Shown here piece after piece: positions 1 through 6,723 of a stretch of DNA of 64,000 nucleotides. Where the stretch lies: positions 1 to 64,000 of the forward strand of contig DASRZQ010000173.1 of assembly GCA_035686205.1 (NCBI GenBank). Direction: 5' to 3'. Both the position numbers and the translations under genes were made by a program. This DNA is from CAIWTU01 sp035686205 (GTDB lineage: Bacteria; Desulfobacterota; Desulfuromonadia; Geobacterales; Geobacteraceae). The notes under the pieces were generated by a model that was not told where the DNA came from, did no database searches, and was given only the letters and a program-made list of their open reading frames with translations. The number at the start of each line of letters is the position of its first letter. The first letter of the stretch is position 1.

Positions 1-124
1 TACGCGGCCTTCTCCATACCGCAAACTCACAGGAATATGGGCCGCGAACAGATCAAGGGTAGTTGGCCGTATCTGGCCATCCTCCCTTTATGGAATGATG
101 GCCGGGTCTGATCAATGTGGGGCT

Positions 125-197
125 TGGGGTCAGGTCTTGAAAAGTTAGTTTTTGAGCGTCAAAGCCATAAAAAGTGATATTTCAAGACCTGACCCCA
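125..197. repeat. Palindromic repeat with 18-bp perfect inverted arms
   Basis: The arms at 125-142 (TGGGGTCAGGTCTTGAAA) and 180-197 are exact reverse complements with a 37-bp spacer. The G-rich and C-rich flanks (about 119-124 and 198-203) extend the match imperfectly. There is no ORF inside. Similar GGGGTCAGGTCTTG ends are familiar to me beside REP-associated (Y1-type) transposases, but none is seen here. It could be a non-autonomous mobile repeat or simply a strong hairpin. Confidence 0.7.
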
Positions 198-219
198 GCC
201 CCCTTATATTCTTGAAAAG

Positions 220-837
220 ATGTCAATTGCCACCTTAGAGGAAACCTCAAGACGTTGGATAGTTGCCTCTGATGTTAAAGAGGCAATAAAACAGGCAAGA
301 TGTACTGGAATATCTTTCGAAGAAGCATATGTTTCGGGTAAAGTGAAAAGACGATCCCGAAAATTAGATTTATCACTTGATAAAACTGACCTTCAAACTT
401 CTTCGGTTGCTCAGCTAATCCCAGAAGACCTTCGCAGTTTTCTTGAGTCCAGAAAAAAACTTAAGTATGCGTCTTCTGCTTGTGAGCCTGGGCAAGTCTT
501 CCTGAAAAAATTATCTCAATTGGAAATGTCATTTGTAAGAATTGAAAAAGACCAAAGTACAGGAGCTCCTGAATATTACGATATTCCCGCAATATCTCTA
601 ACTGACGAATGCGAGGGTGGTTATGATCCTGAATTCATCCTCCTTTGGTTAACAGAGGAGAAGAAATACGGGACATACGACACTGACCATGGCATCTTAT
701 GGGTTTTCCACGATGTGACTTGGCTGAACATAGTCAAAAATCCAGTCGCCTACCTTAATGCTCAATGGGAAGTAAATTCGGAAGTTGCAACCTTGTTCGA
801 CCAATTTCTGAATTATAGAACTATGAAAGAATCATAA
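220..837 (+). CDS. Hypothetical protein, probable integron-type cassette gene
   Basis: A 205-aa protein of no family I recognise. The N-terminal ~60 residues are basic and Lys/Arg-rich. The C-terminal half is acidic and aromatic-rich, with repeated Trp and Tyr around residues 140-185. No signal peptide or membrane segment is visible. The ATG at 220 follows a weak AAAAG-type ribosome site. Base composition is clearly more AT-rich than the genes after 2,770. The stop codon lies 2 bp before an attC-like site at 840-897, which is the arrangement of an integron gene cassette. It could be an immunity or accessory protein, but nothing in the sequence shows this. Confidence 0.7.
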   Translation: MSIATLEETSRRWIVASDVKEAIKQARCTGISFEEAYVSGKVKRRSRKLDLSLDKTDLQTSSVAQLIPEDLRSFLESRKKLKYASSACEPGQVFLKKLSQLEMSFVRIEKDQSTGAPEYYDIPAISLTDECEGGYDPEFILLWLTEEKKYGTYDTDHGILWVFHDVTWLNIVKNPVAYLNAQWEVNSEVATLFDQFLNYRTMKES

Positions 838-839
838 AT

Positions 840-897
840 GTCCAACAAGGCAGAAGCAGCGGCCTAAAACCGCCGCTGTTCTCCCGACCCGTTGAAC
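840..897 (+). other. attC-like recombination site (integron cassette site)
   Basis: This 58-bp element starts with GTCCAAC (840-846), matching the R'' core RYYYAAC, and ends with GTTGAAC (891-897), matching the R' core GTTRRRY. The two cores pair at 6 of 7 positions. Between them is a perfect 7-bp stem, CAGCGGC (857-863) with GCCGCTG (872-878), around an 8-base loop. It begins 2 bp after one stop codon and ends 11 bp before the next start, the spacing expected between cassettes. A rho-independent terminator is less likely because no T-run follows. Confidence 0.55.
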
Positions 898-908
898 AGG
901 AAAGATAA

Positions 909-1103
909 ATGACAAGATTCAAGGAACTTCAAAGAATCGAAAATGCGGTAAAGAACCGAGATGTTCGAGAATTGGAGTGGGCCGTCAAGTATTGCGATAT
1001 GAGGATACCTATTGCTACATTGAAACAACATGTGAAGCACTGGACAAAGCTGCAGAAAAAAATTCAGATGCTTTTGGATGAGTTGAATGAAATACAGGCA
1101 TGA
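909..1103 (+). CDS. Small hypothetical protein (64 aa), probable cassette gene
   Basis: A basic 64-residue protein predicted to be almost entirely helical, with a central Cys-Asp-Met-Arg segment and a C-terminal coiled-coil-like stretch. The ATG at 909 is preceded by AGGAAAG at a good distance. It begins 11 bp after the attC-like site at 840-897. Its stop is followed within 6 bp by CAACAAGG (1110-1117), the same 8-mer found in the left half of that site; the right half is missing, so its own recombination site looks truncated. Function unknown. No DNA-binding or enzymatic motif is visible. Confidence 0.65.
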   Translation: MTRFKELQRIENAVKNRDVRELEWAVKYCDMRIPIATLKQHVKHWTKLQKKIQMLLDELNEIQA

Positions 1104-1139
1104 CCTTCACAACAAGGAGGAGCATCAGATTGGAAAGGC

Positions 1140-1439
1140 TTATCTGGCTTCTGCATGCAGTTTAAGGCCGAGCGCCGAAACGATTTTTAGAATCGTATCG
1201 AAACCAGGTACCCTCTCTCCAGAAAGCGCCTTGTAAAGACTTTCACGGGAAAGGCCAGCATCACGGGCAACCTGCGACATTCCCTTGGCGCGTGCTATAT
1301 CACCGAGCGCCTTGGCAATTAGAGCCGCATCGCCATTAGCCTCTTCGAGGGACGCTTCAAGATAGGCCGCCATTTCTTCAGGGGTTCGGAGATGCTCGGC
1401 AACATCATAGCGACTGGTTAATGTTTTAGGCATTTTCAA
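1140..1439 (-). CDS. Antitoxin, HI1420-type addiction module antidote with HTH
   Basis: A 99-aa protein matching the addiction-module antidote family typified by HI1420. The N-terminal segment (about residues 10-50, with YDVAEHLRTPEEMAAYL) precedes a helix-turn-helix around residues 55-80 (GMSQVARDAGLSRESLYKAL). It should bind and neutralise the toxin encoded just upstream and repress their shared promoter. The stop of the toxin and this start are 3 bp apart, so the two are cotranscribed in toxin-antitoxin order. The pair is transcribed against the three neighbouring plus-strand ORFs. Confidence 0.85.
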   Translation of the reverse strand: MKMPKTLTSRYDVAEHLRTPEEMAAYLEASLEEANGDAALIAKALGDIARAKGMSQVARDAGLSRESLYKALSGERVPGFDTILKIVSALGLKLHAEAR

Positions 1440-1442
1440 CTC

Positions 1443-1733
1443 CTATAGATTCTGTGCAAGCCGAATTGCTGCCTTGATATCCTTAGACTGGCTGCCTTTG
1501 TCGCCGCCGGCTAGAAGGATGATCAATTCGCTGCCGTGTTGGATAAAATATACTCGATAACCGGGACCATAATCGATTCGCATTTCCGAAATACCTTCAC
1601 CAACGGGCTTAACGTCTCCTGGATTCCCTGAAGCAAGACGTTCAATCCTGACGAGGACACGGGCTTTGGTCTGAACGTCACGCAGATTGTCAAGCCATTT
1701 GGCAAACAGTTCAGTCTTGCGGATTTCGATCAT
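1443..1733 (-). CDS. Toxin, RelE/ParE superfamily (HI1419-type)
   Basis: A 96-aa protein of the RelE/ParE-like addiction toxin family: N-terminal F-x-W-L-x-x-L motif near residues 10-17, central GDVKPVGEGISEMRIDYG, then GYRVYF and a C-terminal LLAGGDKGSQ-x-x-DI block. All are typical of the HI1419-like group, whose members are thought to act on translation as ribosome-dependent mRNases or related enzymes. The toxin gene comes first and the antitoxin second. The ATG at 1733 lies only about 7 bp after a consensus -10 box, so the mRNA may have almost no leader. Confidence 0.85.
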   Translation of the reverse strand: MIEIRKTELFAKWLDNLRDVQTKARVLVRIERLASGNPGDVKPVGEGISEMRIDYGPGYRVYFIQHGSELIILLAGGDKGSQSKDIKAAIRLAQNL

Positions 1734-1739
1734 GGTTAA

Positions 1740-1768
1740 ATTGTAGCCACATGGCTACAGTCTGTCAA
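1740..1768 (-). promoter_or_regulatory. Toxin-antitoxin promoter with overlapping operator palindrome
   Basis: On the minus strand TTGACA (1768-1763) and TACAAT (1745-1740) are separated by exactly 17 bp, a near-consensus sigma-70 promoter. A palindrome with 8-bp perfect arms, TGTAGCCA and TGGCTACA around CA (1742-1759), covers the spacer and -10 box. This is a natural operator for the HTH antitoxin, giving autoregulation. The expected start point falls at or next to the toxin ATG. Confidence 0.75.
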
Positions 1769-1904
1769 GCTTTAAGTCGAAGGATGTGGGGTCACCCCTT
1801 GAAAATGAAATTTTGATAATTGTCCCAACCAAACCATAGGACCTGCCCAAAAAACCGGCAGGTCAATGGCTGGCCCGTTATTCGCCAGGTTAAGAGAGTA
1901 GATA

Positions 1905-2642
1905 ATGCAAGCGAGACCATATCTGAAGGCAATATCGTTGAAGGAAAATATGAACCCCGATTGGGATGAGTATCCGTTCAACATTCCGGCAATTCAGAAT
2001 CTCAACACCCTTGAGTTTCATCCGGACGTGACATTCCTGGTCGGAGAAAATGGCGCTGGAAAATCCACACTTGTCGAAGCAATAGCTTTAGCAATGGGAT
2101 TCAGCTCCGAAGGAGGAACCCGAAATTTCAATCTTGCGACAGCAGACACCATATCTCCTCTTCATAACTATTTAAAAACCGTGAAAAGCTATGCAACGCC
2201 AAAAGATTACTACTTCCTGCGGGCAGAAAGTTTTTATAACGTGGCGACATATATGGCGCAAACAGGTGGCGCCGTCACTGCCGGTTATGGAGAAAAAGAG
2301 CTTCATGAACGTTCGCATGGTGAGGCTTTTATGGCGGCCCTCACGTTGAAGCTCAGAGGAAAAGGGTTTTATATTTTTGACGAGCCCGAGGCAGCATTAT
2401 CGCCAACTCGACAAATGGCGGCTTTATCGGCAATCCATCAATTGGTTAAAAACGAATCGCAATTCATAATTGCAACTCATTCACCGATTCTACTGGCTTA
2501 CCCCAGAGCCAAGATTCTCTATTTGGGCGACAGCGGGATTTCGGAGATTGCTTATGAGGATACAGAGCATTATTCAATCACAAAAAGTTTCTTGAATAAC
2601 TATAAGAAGTTGCTTCATACCCTTTTAGACGATGACCGATGA
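1905..2642 (+). CDS. Predicted AAA/ABC-type ATPase (COG3910-like)
   Basis: A 245-aa soluble ATPase. Walker A GENGAGKS lies at residues 47-54, a degenerate signature-like SHGEAF stretch around 140, Walker B with FDEPEAALSP near 160-170, and a switch-type THSP motif near 195. It resembles stand-alone predicted ATPases related to the OLD/RecF-like ABC fold, often seen in accessory or defence regions. No partner nuclease is visible. The start at 1905 follows a GAGAG stretch. The stop is followed directly by a hairpin related to the attC-like site at 840-897. Its substrate cannot be told from the sequence. Confidence 0.8.
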   Translation: MQARPYLKAISLKENMNPDWDEYPFNIPAIQNLNTLEFHPDVTFLVGENGAGKSTLVEAIALAMGFSSEGGTRNFNLATADTISPLHNYLKTVKSYATPKDYYFLRAESFYNVATYMAQTGGAVTAGYGEKELHERSHGEAFMAALTLKLRGKGFYIFDEPEAALSPTRQMAALSAIHQLVKNESQFIIATHSPILLAYPRAKILYLGDSGISEIAYEDTEHYSITKSFLNNYKKLLHTLLDDDR

Positions 2643-2694
2643 CACATATCCAGGAAGAAGCAGCGGCAGAAATTCGCCGCTGTCCTCCCAAACC
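2643..2694 (+). other. Decayed attC-like hairpin after the ATPase gene
   Basis: CAGCGGC (2661-2667) and GCCGCTG (2676-2682) form the same 7-bp stem with the same 8-base loop length as the site at 840-897. The flanks GAAG before the stem and TCCTCCC after it also match. The terminal RYYYAAC and GTTRRRY cores are not present, so it is probably a decayed cassette site. It starts immediately after the ATPase stop codon. A transcription terminator is an alternative, but no T-run follows. Confidence 0.4.
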
Positions 2695-2772
2695 TTCATA
2701 TTCACCAAAAGCTTTCTTAACTCGCGCCGGCCACGTTTTGGGTTTGGCCGGGAATTCAAATCCTGAGGTAGT

Positions 2773-4203
2773 ATGCCAAGACTTTTGCTTATCACAGCCT
2801 CATCGCCCGAGATTCGCAAAGTCAGAAGATCGCGCGTGCTCAACTTCCAGCAGATCACCATGCCTTATCTCGCTGCCAGGGTTCCTCCCGGCTGGAGCGT
2901 CAGGCATGTGGACGAGGAAGCGGAACCGATCGACTGGACTGCTCACGCGGATATAGTTGCAATTACGTTCCACACCCCAAGCGCTTACCATGCCTACAGC
3001 ATTGCGGCACGCTTCAGGTCACGGGATATATGCGTCGCGCTGGGCGGCCCGCACGTGACTCTTATGCCCGAAGAAGCGGCCGGGCATGCGGATGTGGTCT
3101 TTGTCGGAGAGGCGGAGGGCTTGTGGGAAGACTTCCTGCGGGACTTTCAGAACGGCAGCCATCGCGGCGTCTATCGCCAGACCCGGACACCTTCACTGGA
3201 CGGCATTCCCGGAAGCCGGAAGACGTACTTCCACAGACGCGATCTTACAGGTGGGGTGCTTTTCGCAACCCGGGGCTGTCCGAATCGATGTGATTTCTGC
3301 ACCATTCCGGTGATGTACGGCAACACTCTGCGCCGGCGGCCGGTGTCCGAGGTTGCCGCCGAGTATGCCTCTTTCAACGGCAAGGTCATCATCTTCTGGG
3401 ACGACAACATCGCGGCCGACCTTGAGTACGCCAAGGATCTGTTCCGGGCCATCGCACCGTACCGCAAGTGGTGGAGCAGTCAGGCGAGCATCCATGCCGG
3501 CCGCGACGACGAGTTCCTGGAGGCCGCGGCCCGAAGCGGATGCAAGCAGTTGTTCCTGGGGCTGGAGTCGATATCCCAGCAAAGCATGGCGGATGTGAAC
3601 AAGGGGTTCAACAAGGTCGATGAGTACTTTCAGGTGATAGAGCGCATCCACTCGCATGGAATTGCAGTACAGGTTGGCATGGTCTTCGGGTTCGACAGCG
3701 ATACTCCCGAAGTATTCAGGGACACACTCGATTTCCTGGAAGAGGCCGGGGTCCAAAACGCGACGTTCAACATTTTGACGCCGTTCCCCGGTACGCCTCT
3801 CTTCCGCAAACTGGAGTCGGAGGGCCGGATACTCACGCGAGACTGGCGCAAGTACAACAGCCGGGACGACGTGGTCTTTCAGCCTAAACAGATGAGTATC
3901 GCCGAGCTTCTGGCGGGTTTTCGTTATGCCAACGCACGTTTCTACTCATTACGGAGCGTAGCGAAGAGACTATTGCGGTCTCCTGTTCAACTCTGGTGGA
4001 CACTGCCGTTGAACCTGGCCTATAGCGGCAAGTGGTGGATGGACGAACGGGCCCGGTCCAGGGAATCGGGGAAAACCGCATTCCTCCAAAATCAGTGGAA
4101 AAAACCTTCAACGTTATTTCAGACTTTCTTCTCCAAGGCATTGCGGGCCAAACGAGTAACAAACACCGTAACCGCAATTGTCGCCACAAAACCCAGAGAA
4201 TAA
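2773..4203 (+). CDS. B12-binding-domain radical SAM protein
   Basis: A 476-aa protein with an N-terminal cobalamin-binding-like domain (about residues 1-140, including LGGPHVTLMPEEA), a radical SAM core with the CxxxCxxC cluster motif in RGCPNRCDFC near residues 170-180, and a C-terminal helical extension. The family carries out diverse radical methylations and rearrangements; the substrate here is unknown. The classic DxHxxG cobalamin ligand motif is not evident. The GC-rich composition differs sharply from the upstream island. A small hairpin (CCGGCCA at 2727-2733 with TGGCCGG at 2745-2751) lies in the leader. The last 85 bp overlap the end of the convergent TVP38 gene. Confidence 0.85.
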   Translation: MPRLLLITASSPEIRKVRRSRVLNFQQITMPYLAARVPPGWSVRHVDEEAEPIDWTAHADIVAITFHTPSAYHAYSIAARFRSRDICVALGGPHVTLMPEEAAGHADVVFVGEAEGLWEDFLRDFQNGSHRGVYRQTRTPSLDGIPGSRKTYFHRRDLTGGVLFATRGCPNRCDFCTIPVMYGNTLRRRPVSEVAAEYASFNGKVIIFWDDNIAADLEYAKDLFRAIAPYRKWWSSQASIHAGRDDEFLEAAARSGCKQLFLGLESISQQSMADVNKGFNKVDEYFQVIERIHSHGIAVQVGMVFGFDSDTPEVFRDTLDFLEEAGVQNATFNILTPFPGTPLFRKLESEGRILTRDWRKYNSRDDVVFQPKQMSIAELLAGFRYANARFYSLRSVAKRLLRSPVQLWWTLPLNLAYSGKWWMDERARSRESGKTAFLQNQWKKPSTLFQTFFSKALRAKRVTNTVTAIVATKPRE

Positions 4204-4871
4204 AGCACCCACTCCGCAGGCGTCCTTGCATGACCGCCAGAACCCAGCGAAGCCACGTCGCCGGACAGGGAACCTATGTATACATAAAGAAAGGTATCCG
4301 GCAACATCCCGATCCATGAGGCAAAGAAATAATGACTCAGAGAAACCCTGGTCAGACCGAACATGTAGTTCAGCAGGTTGAACGGGAACACCGGCGAAAG
4401 CCTGACAAGTCCGACGATTTTCCACCCTTCCCTGGCAACCGCCTCGTCGATAGCCTTGAATCTGGGGTTCGCTTCGATTTTTTTCGAAACCCAGTCACGC
4501 GCGACATACCTGCCCATCAGAAACGCGCAGGTGGCGCCCAGTGTCGCCGCGACCGACACGATAACCGTCCCCTTGACGACGCCGAATACGAACCCCGCCC
4601 CGAGTGTCAGGATGGAGCCCGGAACCAGCACCACGCAAGCGATAATATAAATGATGATGAAAATAACCGGCCCGAAAAGCCCCAAGCCGGATATCCATTC
4701 AAGAGAATCCTTCAGCAGGTCCTGGACGTGGAAATATCCGGCCGCCGCAATGAGAATGGCCGCCACGGCAATGGCCGGCAAAAGCCTGCGCCAGACGCCT
4801 GAACTCTTTCGCGCTTCCCGGCCTGCCTCGGCCTTAACGGCAATTTGGTCCTTTTCACGATTTTCCGACAT
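4119..4871 (-). CDS. TVP38/TMEM64 family inner-membrane protein
   Basis: An integral membrane protein of about 250 aa with roughly five to six hydrophobic segments and the SNARE-associated/VTT domain: the segment LVPGSILTLGAGFVFG near the middle and the conserved RLSPVFPFNLLNYMFG block. This DedA-like superfamily includes lipid scramblases and envelope-homeostasis proteins; the exact role here is unknown. I place the start at 4871 (MSEN), preceded by GGAAAG, rather than at an upstream in-frame start at 4922. The gene converges on the radical SAM gene with an 85-bp overlap of the 3' ends, so one of the two C-termini may be shorter in practice. Confidence 0.85.
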   Translation of the reverse strand: MSENREKDQIAVKAEAGREARKSSGVWRRLLPAIAVAAILIAAAGYFHVQDLLKDSLEWISGLGLFGPVIFIIIYIIACVVLVPGSILTLGAGFVFGVVKGTVIVSVAATLGATCAFLMGRYVARDWVSKKIEANPRFKAIDEAVAREGWKIVGLVRLSPVFPFNLLNYMFGLTRVSLSHYFFASWIGMLPDTFLYVYIGSLSGDVASLGSGGHARTPAEWVLYSLGFVATIAVTVFVTRLARNALEKKV

Positions 4872-4927
4872 TGGAATTAACACTTTCCAGATGTTGATTT
4901 CACGCAAAAATTCAAGAAACACCTTAA

Positions 4928-5068
4928 TTTAACAGGGATAAAGGGGATGACAGGGATAAAAAATGAAAAGCCAAAATCTGCAATAAAATTTGCTTTTTTG
5001 CAACAATGATACTTAAAAAAGATTCTGTGTTTTGCCTTTATCCCCTGAATCCCCTTCATCCCTGTTAA
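4928..5068. repeat. Inverted repeat with GGGATAAAGGGGAT-type arms
   Basis: The arms at about 4928-4959 (TTTAACAGGGATAAAGGGGA and onward) and 5038-5068 (ending TCATCCCTGTTAA) are imperfect inverted copies flanking an AT-rich core. No ORF is present. This kind of intergenic palindromic repeat is common in Deltaproteobacterial and related genomes. It fills most of the gap between the TVP38 gene and msrA. Confidence 0.6.
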
Positions 5069-5148
5069 TCAGGTTTGGACTTTTCACATTTTCTCGGCAA
5101 GTCGCATTCTTCCTGTATTCGCGAAAGTCCCCGGAACAACATTTTTTA

Positions 5149-5790
5149 CTAATGCCCGGCCAATGGGCCCCACAGGGCTTTCAGCCTGCTGTCCCGTCCG
5201 CAACTGGTCCGGTAGAACCTGTACCTGATGGGATTCTTTTTGTAATAATGCTGGTGATATTCCTCGGCCGGATAGAATTCCGTGGCGGCGACAATTTCGG
5301 TCTGAATGGCCCCTTGAAACGGTTTGTTCTTTTCCAGCGCCGCTTTGGAGCGCAAGGCCAGGCGCCGCTGCTCCTCTGAATGATAGAAAATGGCGCCGCG
5401 GTACTGGTGGCCGTAGTCGCAGAACTGATGGTCCTTTGCCGTCGGGTCGATATTGTGCCAGAAAACTTCGAGAAGCTTTTCATACCCGATCTTCGTCGGA
5501 TCGTAAAGCACCTGCACCGATTCGGCATGACCAGTCCCGCCCGCCGAAACCTCCTCGTAGGTGGGATTCTTCTTCCAGCCGCCGGTGTAGCCGGATGTAA
5601 CCGAAACTACGCCTGGAAGCTGATCGAAAGGGTGCTCCATGCACCAGAAGCAGCCGCCGGCGAAGGTCGCCTTTTCGAGTTTGCCGGCATACGTCGCCGG
5701 CGGCTTTGGCGCACTTTCTACTACCCCGCCGATAACATAGGCTGCCATGACGACCGCGGCAGCCAGAATCACCGCTATCAGTGTTTTCAT
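5149..5790 (-). CDS. msrA: Peptide-methionine (S)-S-oxide reductase MsrA, exported
   Basis: A 213-aa protein that reduces the S-epimer of methionine sulfoxide. The catalytic motif GCFWC places the active cysteine at residue 47. The downstream blocks GYTGG, TGHAE and DYGHQYR are standard MsrA signatures. A candidate recycling cysteine lies near the C-terminus in TSCGRD. Residues 1-22 are a hydrophobic signal peptide or anchor, so the enzyme likely acts in the periplasm. msrB lies 59 bp upstream on the same strand and also carries an N-terminal hydrophobic segment, suggesting a dedicated envelope repair pair. Confidence 0.95.
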   Translation of the reverse strand: MKTLIAVILAAAVVMAAYVIGGVVESAPKPPATYAGKLEKATFAGGCFWCMEHPFDQLPGVVSVTSGYTGGWKKNPTYEEVSAGGTGHAESVQVLYDPTKIGYEKLLEVFWHNIDPTAKDHQFCDYGHQYRGAIFYHSEEQRRLALRSKAALEKNKPFQGAIQTEIVAATEFYPAEEYHQHYYKKNPIRYRFYRTSCGRDSRLKALWGPLAGH

Positions 5791-5849
5791 GTCATTCTCC
5801 CACGCTGCCGGAACCTTTCAACGGATTCGGGTCAACAGGTCCGGTTCCG

Positions 5850-6398
5850 TCACTTCGCCGTCGAAACAAACTGCAATGCCGCCGAGTTCATGCAGTAGCG
5901 CAGCCCCGTCGGCTTCGGCCCGTCGTTGAAGACATGTCCCAGATGTCCGCCGCAGCGGGGGCAGAGCACCTCGGTCCGGTGCATGAAGAAAGTATTGTCT
6001 GCCCTGGTTTCAACATTCTCGGGCGCTATGGGCCTGGTAAAGCTGGGCCAGCCCGTACCGGAATCGAACTTGTCTTCGGACCGGAACAGGTCAAGGCCGC
6101 AGCCAGCGCAGCGGTAAATGCCGTGGTCGTGGCTCTCCGCGTATTTGCCGCTGAATGCCCGTTCTGTCCCCTTTTCCCTAAGAATGTAAAATTGTTCGGG
6201 GGTCAGTATTTTTTTCCACTCTTCTTTTGTTTTGACGACTTTGTAACTCATTATGTATGCCCCCTTCTCCGCCGAAAAGACCCGGATCGGAGCCGCGTTC
6301 GCGGCGACGGCAGGCTTTTCGTCCTTCATCGTGAAGGCGGCTATGCCCGCGGCAAAAGCTATCACCGCTATGCCGACGGAAATTATCATGTATTTCAT
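5850..6398 (-). CDS. msrB: Peptide-methionine (R)-S-oxide reductase MsrB, exported
   Basis: A 182-aa protein reducing the R-epimer of methionine sulfoxide. It has an N-terminal hydrophobic segment (about residues 4-22), then the MsrB domain with two zinc-type CxxC pairs (CAGC and CPRC), the GTGWPSF block and the catalytic cysteine in LRYCMNSAAL. I choose the ATG at 6398 because GGAGA lies 7 bp upstream; an in-frame start at 6419 lacks a ribosome site. It pairs with msrA immediately downstream, so both stereoisomers can be repaired outside the cytoplasm. Reducing power would have to come from a membrane or periplasmic donor not seen here. Confidence 0.95.
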   Translation of the reverse strand: MKYMIISVGIAVIAFAAGIAAFTMKDEKPAVAANAAPIRVFSAEKGAYIMSYKVVKTKEEWKKILTPEQFYILREKGTERAFSGKYAESHDHGIYRCAGCGLDLFRSEDKFDSGTGWPSFTRPIAPENVETRADNTFFMHRTEVLCPRCGGHLGHVFNDGPKPTGLRYCMNSAALQFVSTAK

Positions 6399-6432
6399 AA
6401 CCGGTCTCCTTTTATTCATGATCCCGTTTTTT

Positions 6433-6556
6433 CTCCTCCCCTTTGTTTAAGGGGAGGCCGGGCCTGCGCGCTGAAGCGCTTCGGCGCGCAAGCGGGAGGG
6501 GTTATTATCCGCTGATTCATACCCCCCCTCTCCCCCTCTTATCTTAAGAGGGGGAA
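6433..6556. repeat. Cluster of intergenic palindromes
   Basis: Three palindromes occur in a row: CCTCCCC/GGGGAGG (6436-6458), a GCGCGC-rich hairpin (about 6466-6490), and TCCCCCTCTT/AAGAGGGGGA (6531-6555). The composition resembles the palindrome at 16,981-17,082. No ORF is present. The 325-bp gap between msrB and the next gene holds little else apart from an AT-rich stretch at 6560-6720, which probably contains promoters. Confidence 0.6.
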
Positions 6557-6723
6557 TTTAGTTTCCACATTTCACTTGATTATTCTGTTTTTCCTAAAAG
6601 CTTTTGACAATATCTTCTTTACCTTATTGTTCAAGTATACATTAGCGCCACAAATTAATGAACAGCTGAAAAATCGGTAACACTTTGCCAAATCGGGGTC
6701 AAATATTATCTGGACAACCGGTA

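Noticed and set aside
1772..1984. 70-aa minus-strand frame upstream of the ATPase
   Set aside because: No start signal and overlaps the ATPase start and the toxin-antitoxin promoter.
2727..2760. tRNA-like T-arm (TTCAAATCC) before the radical SAM gene
   Set aside because: No acceptor or anticodon stem surrounds it; it is a plain hairpin.
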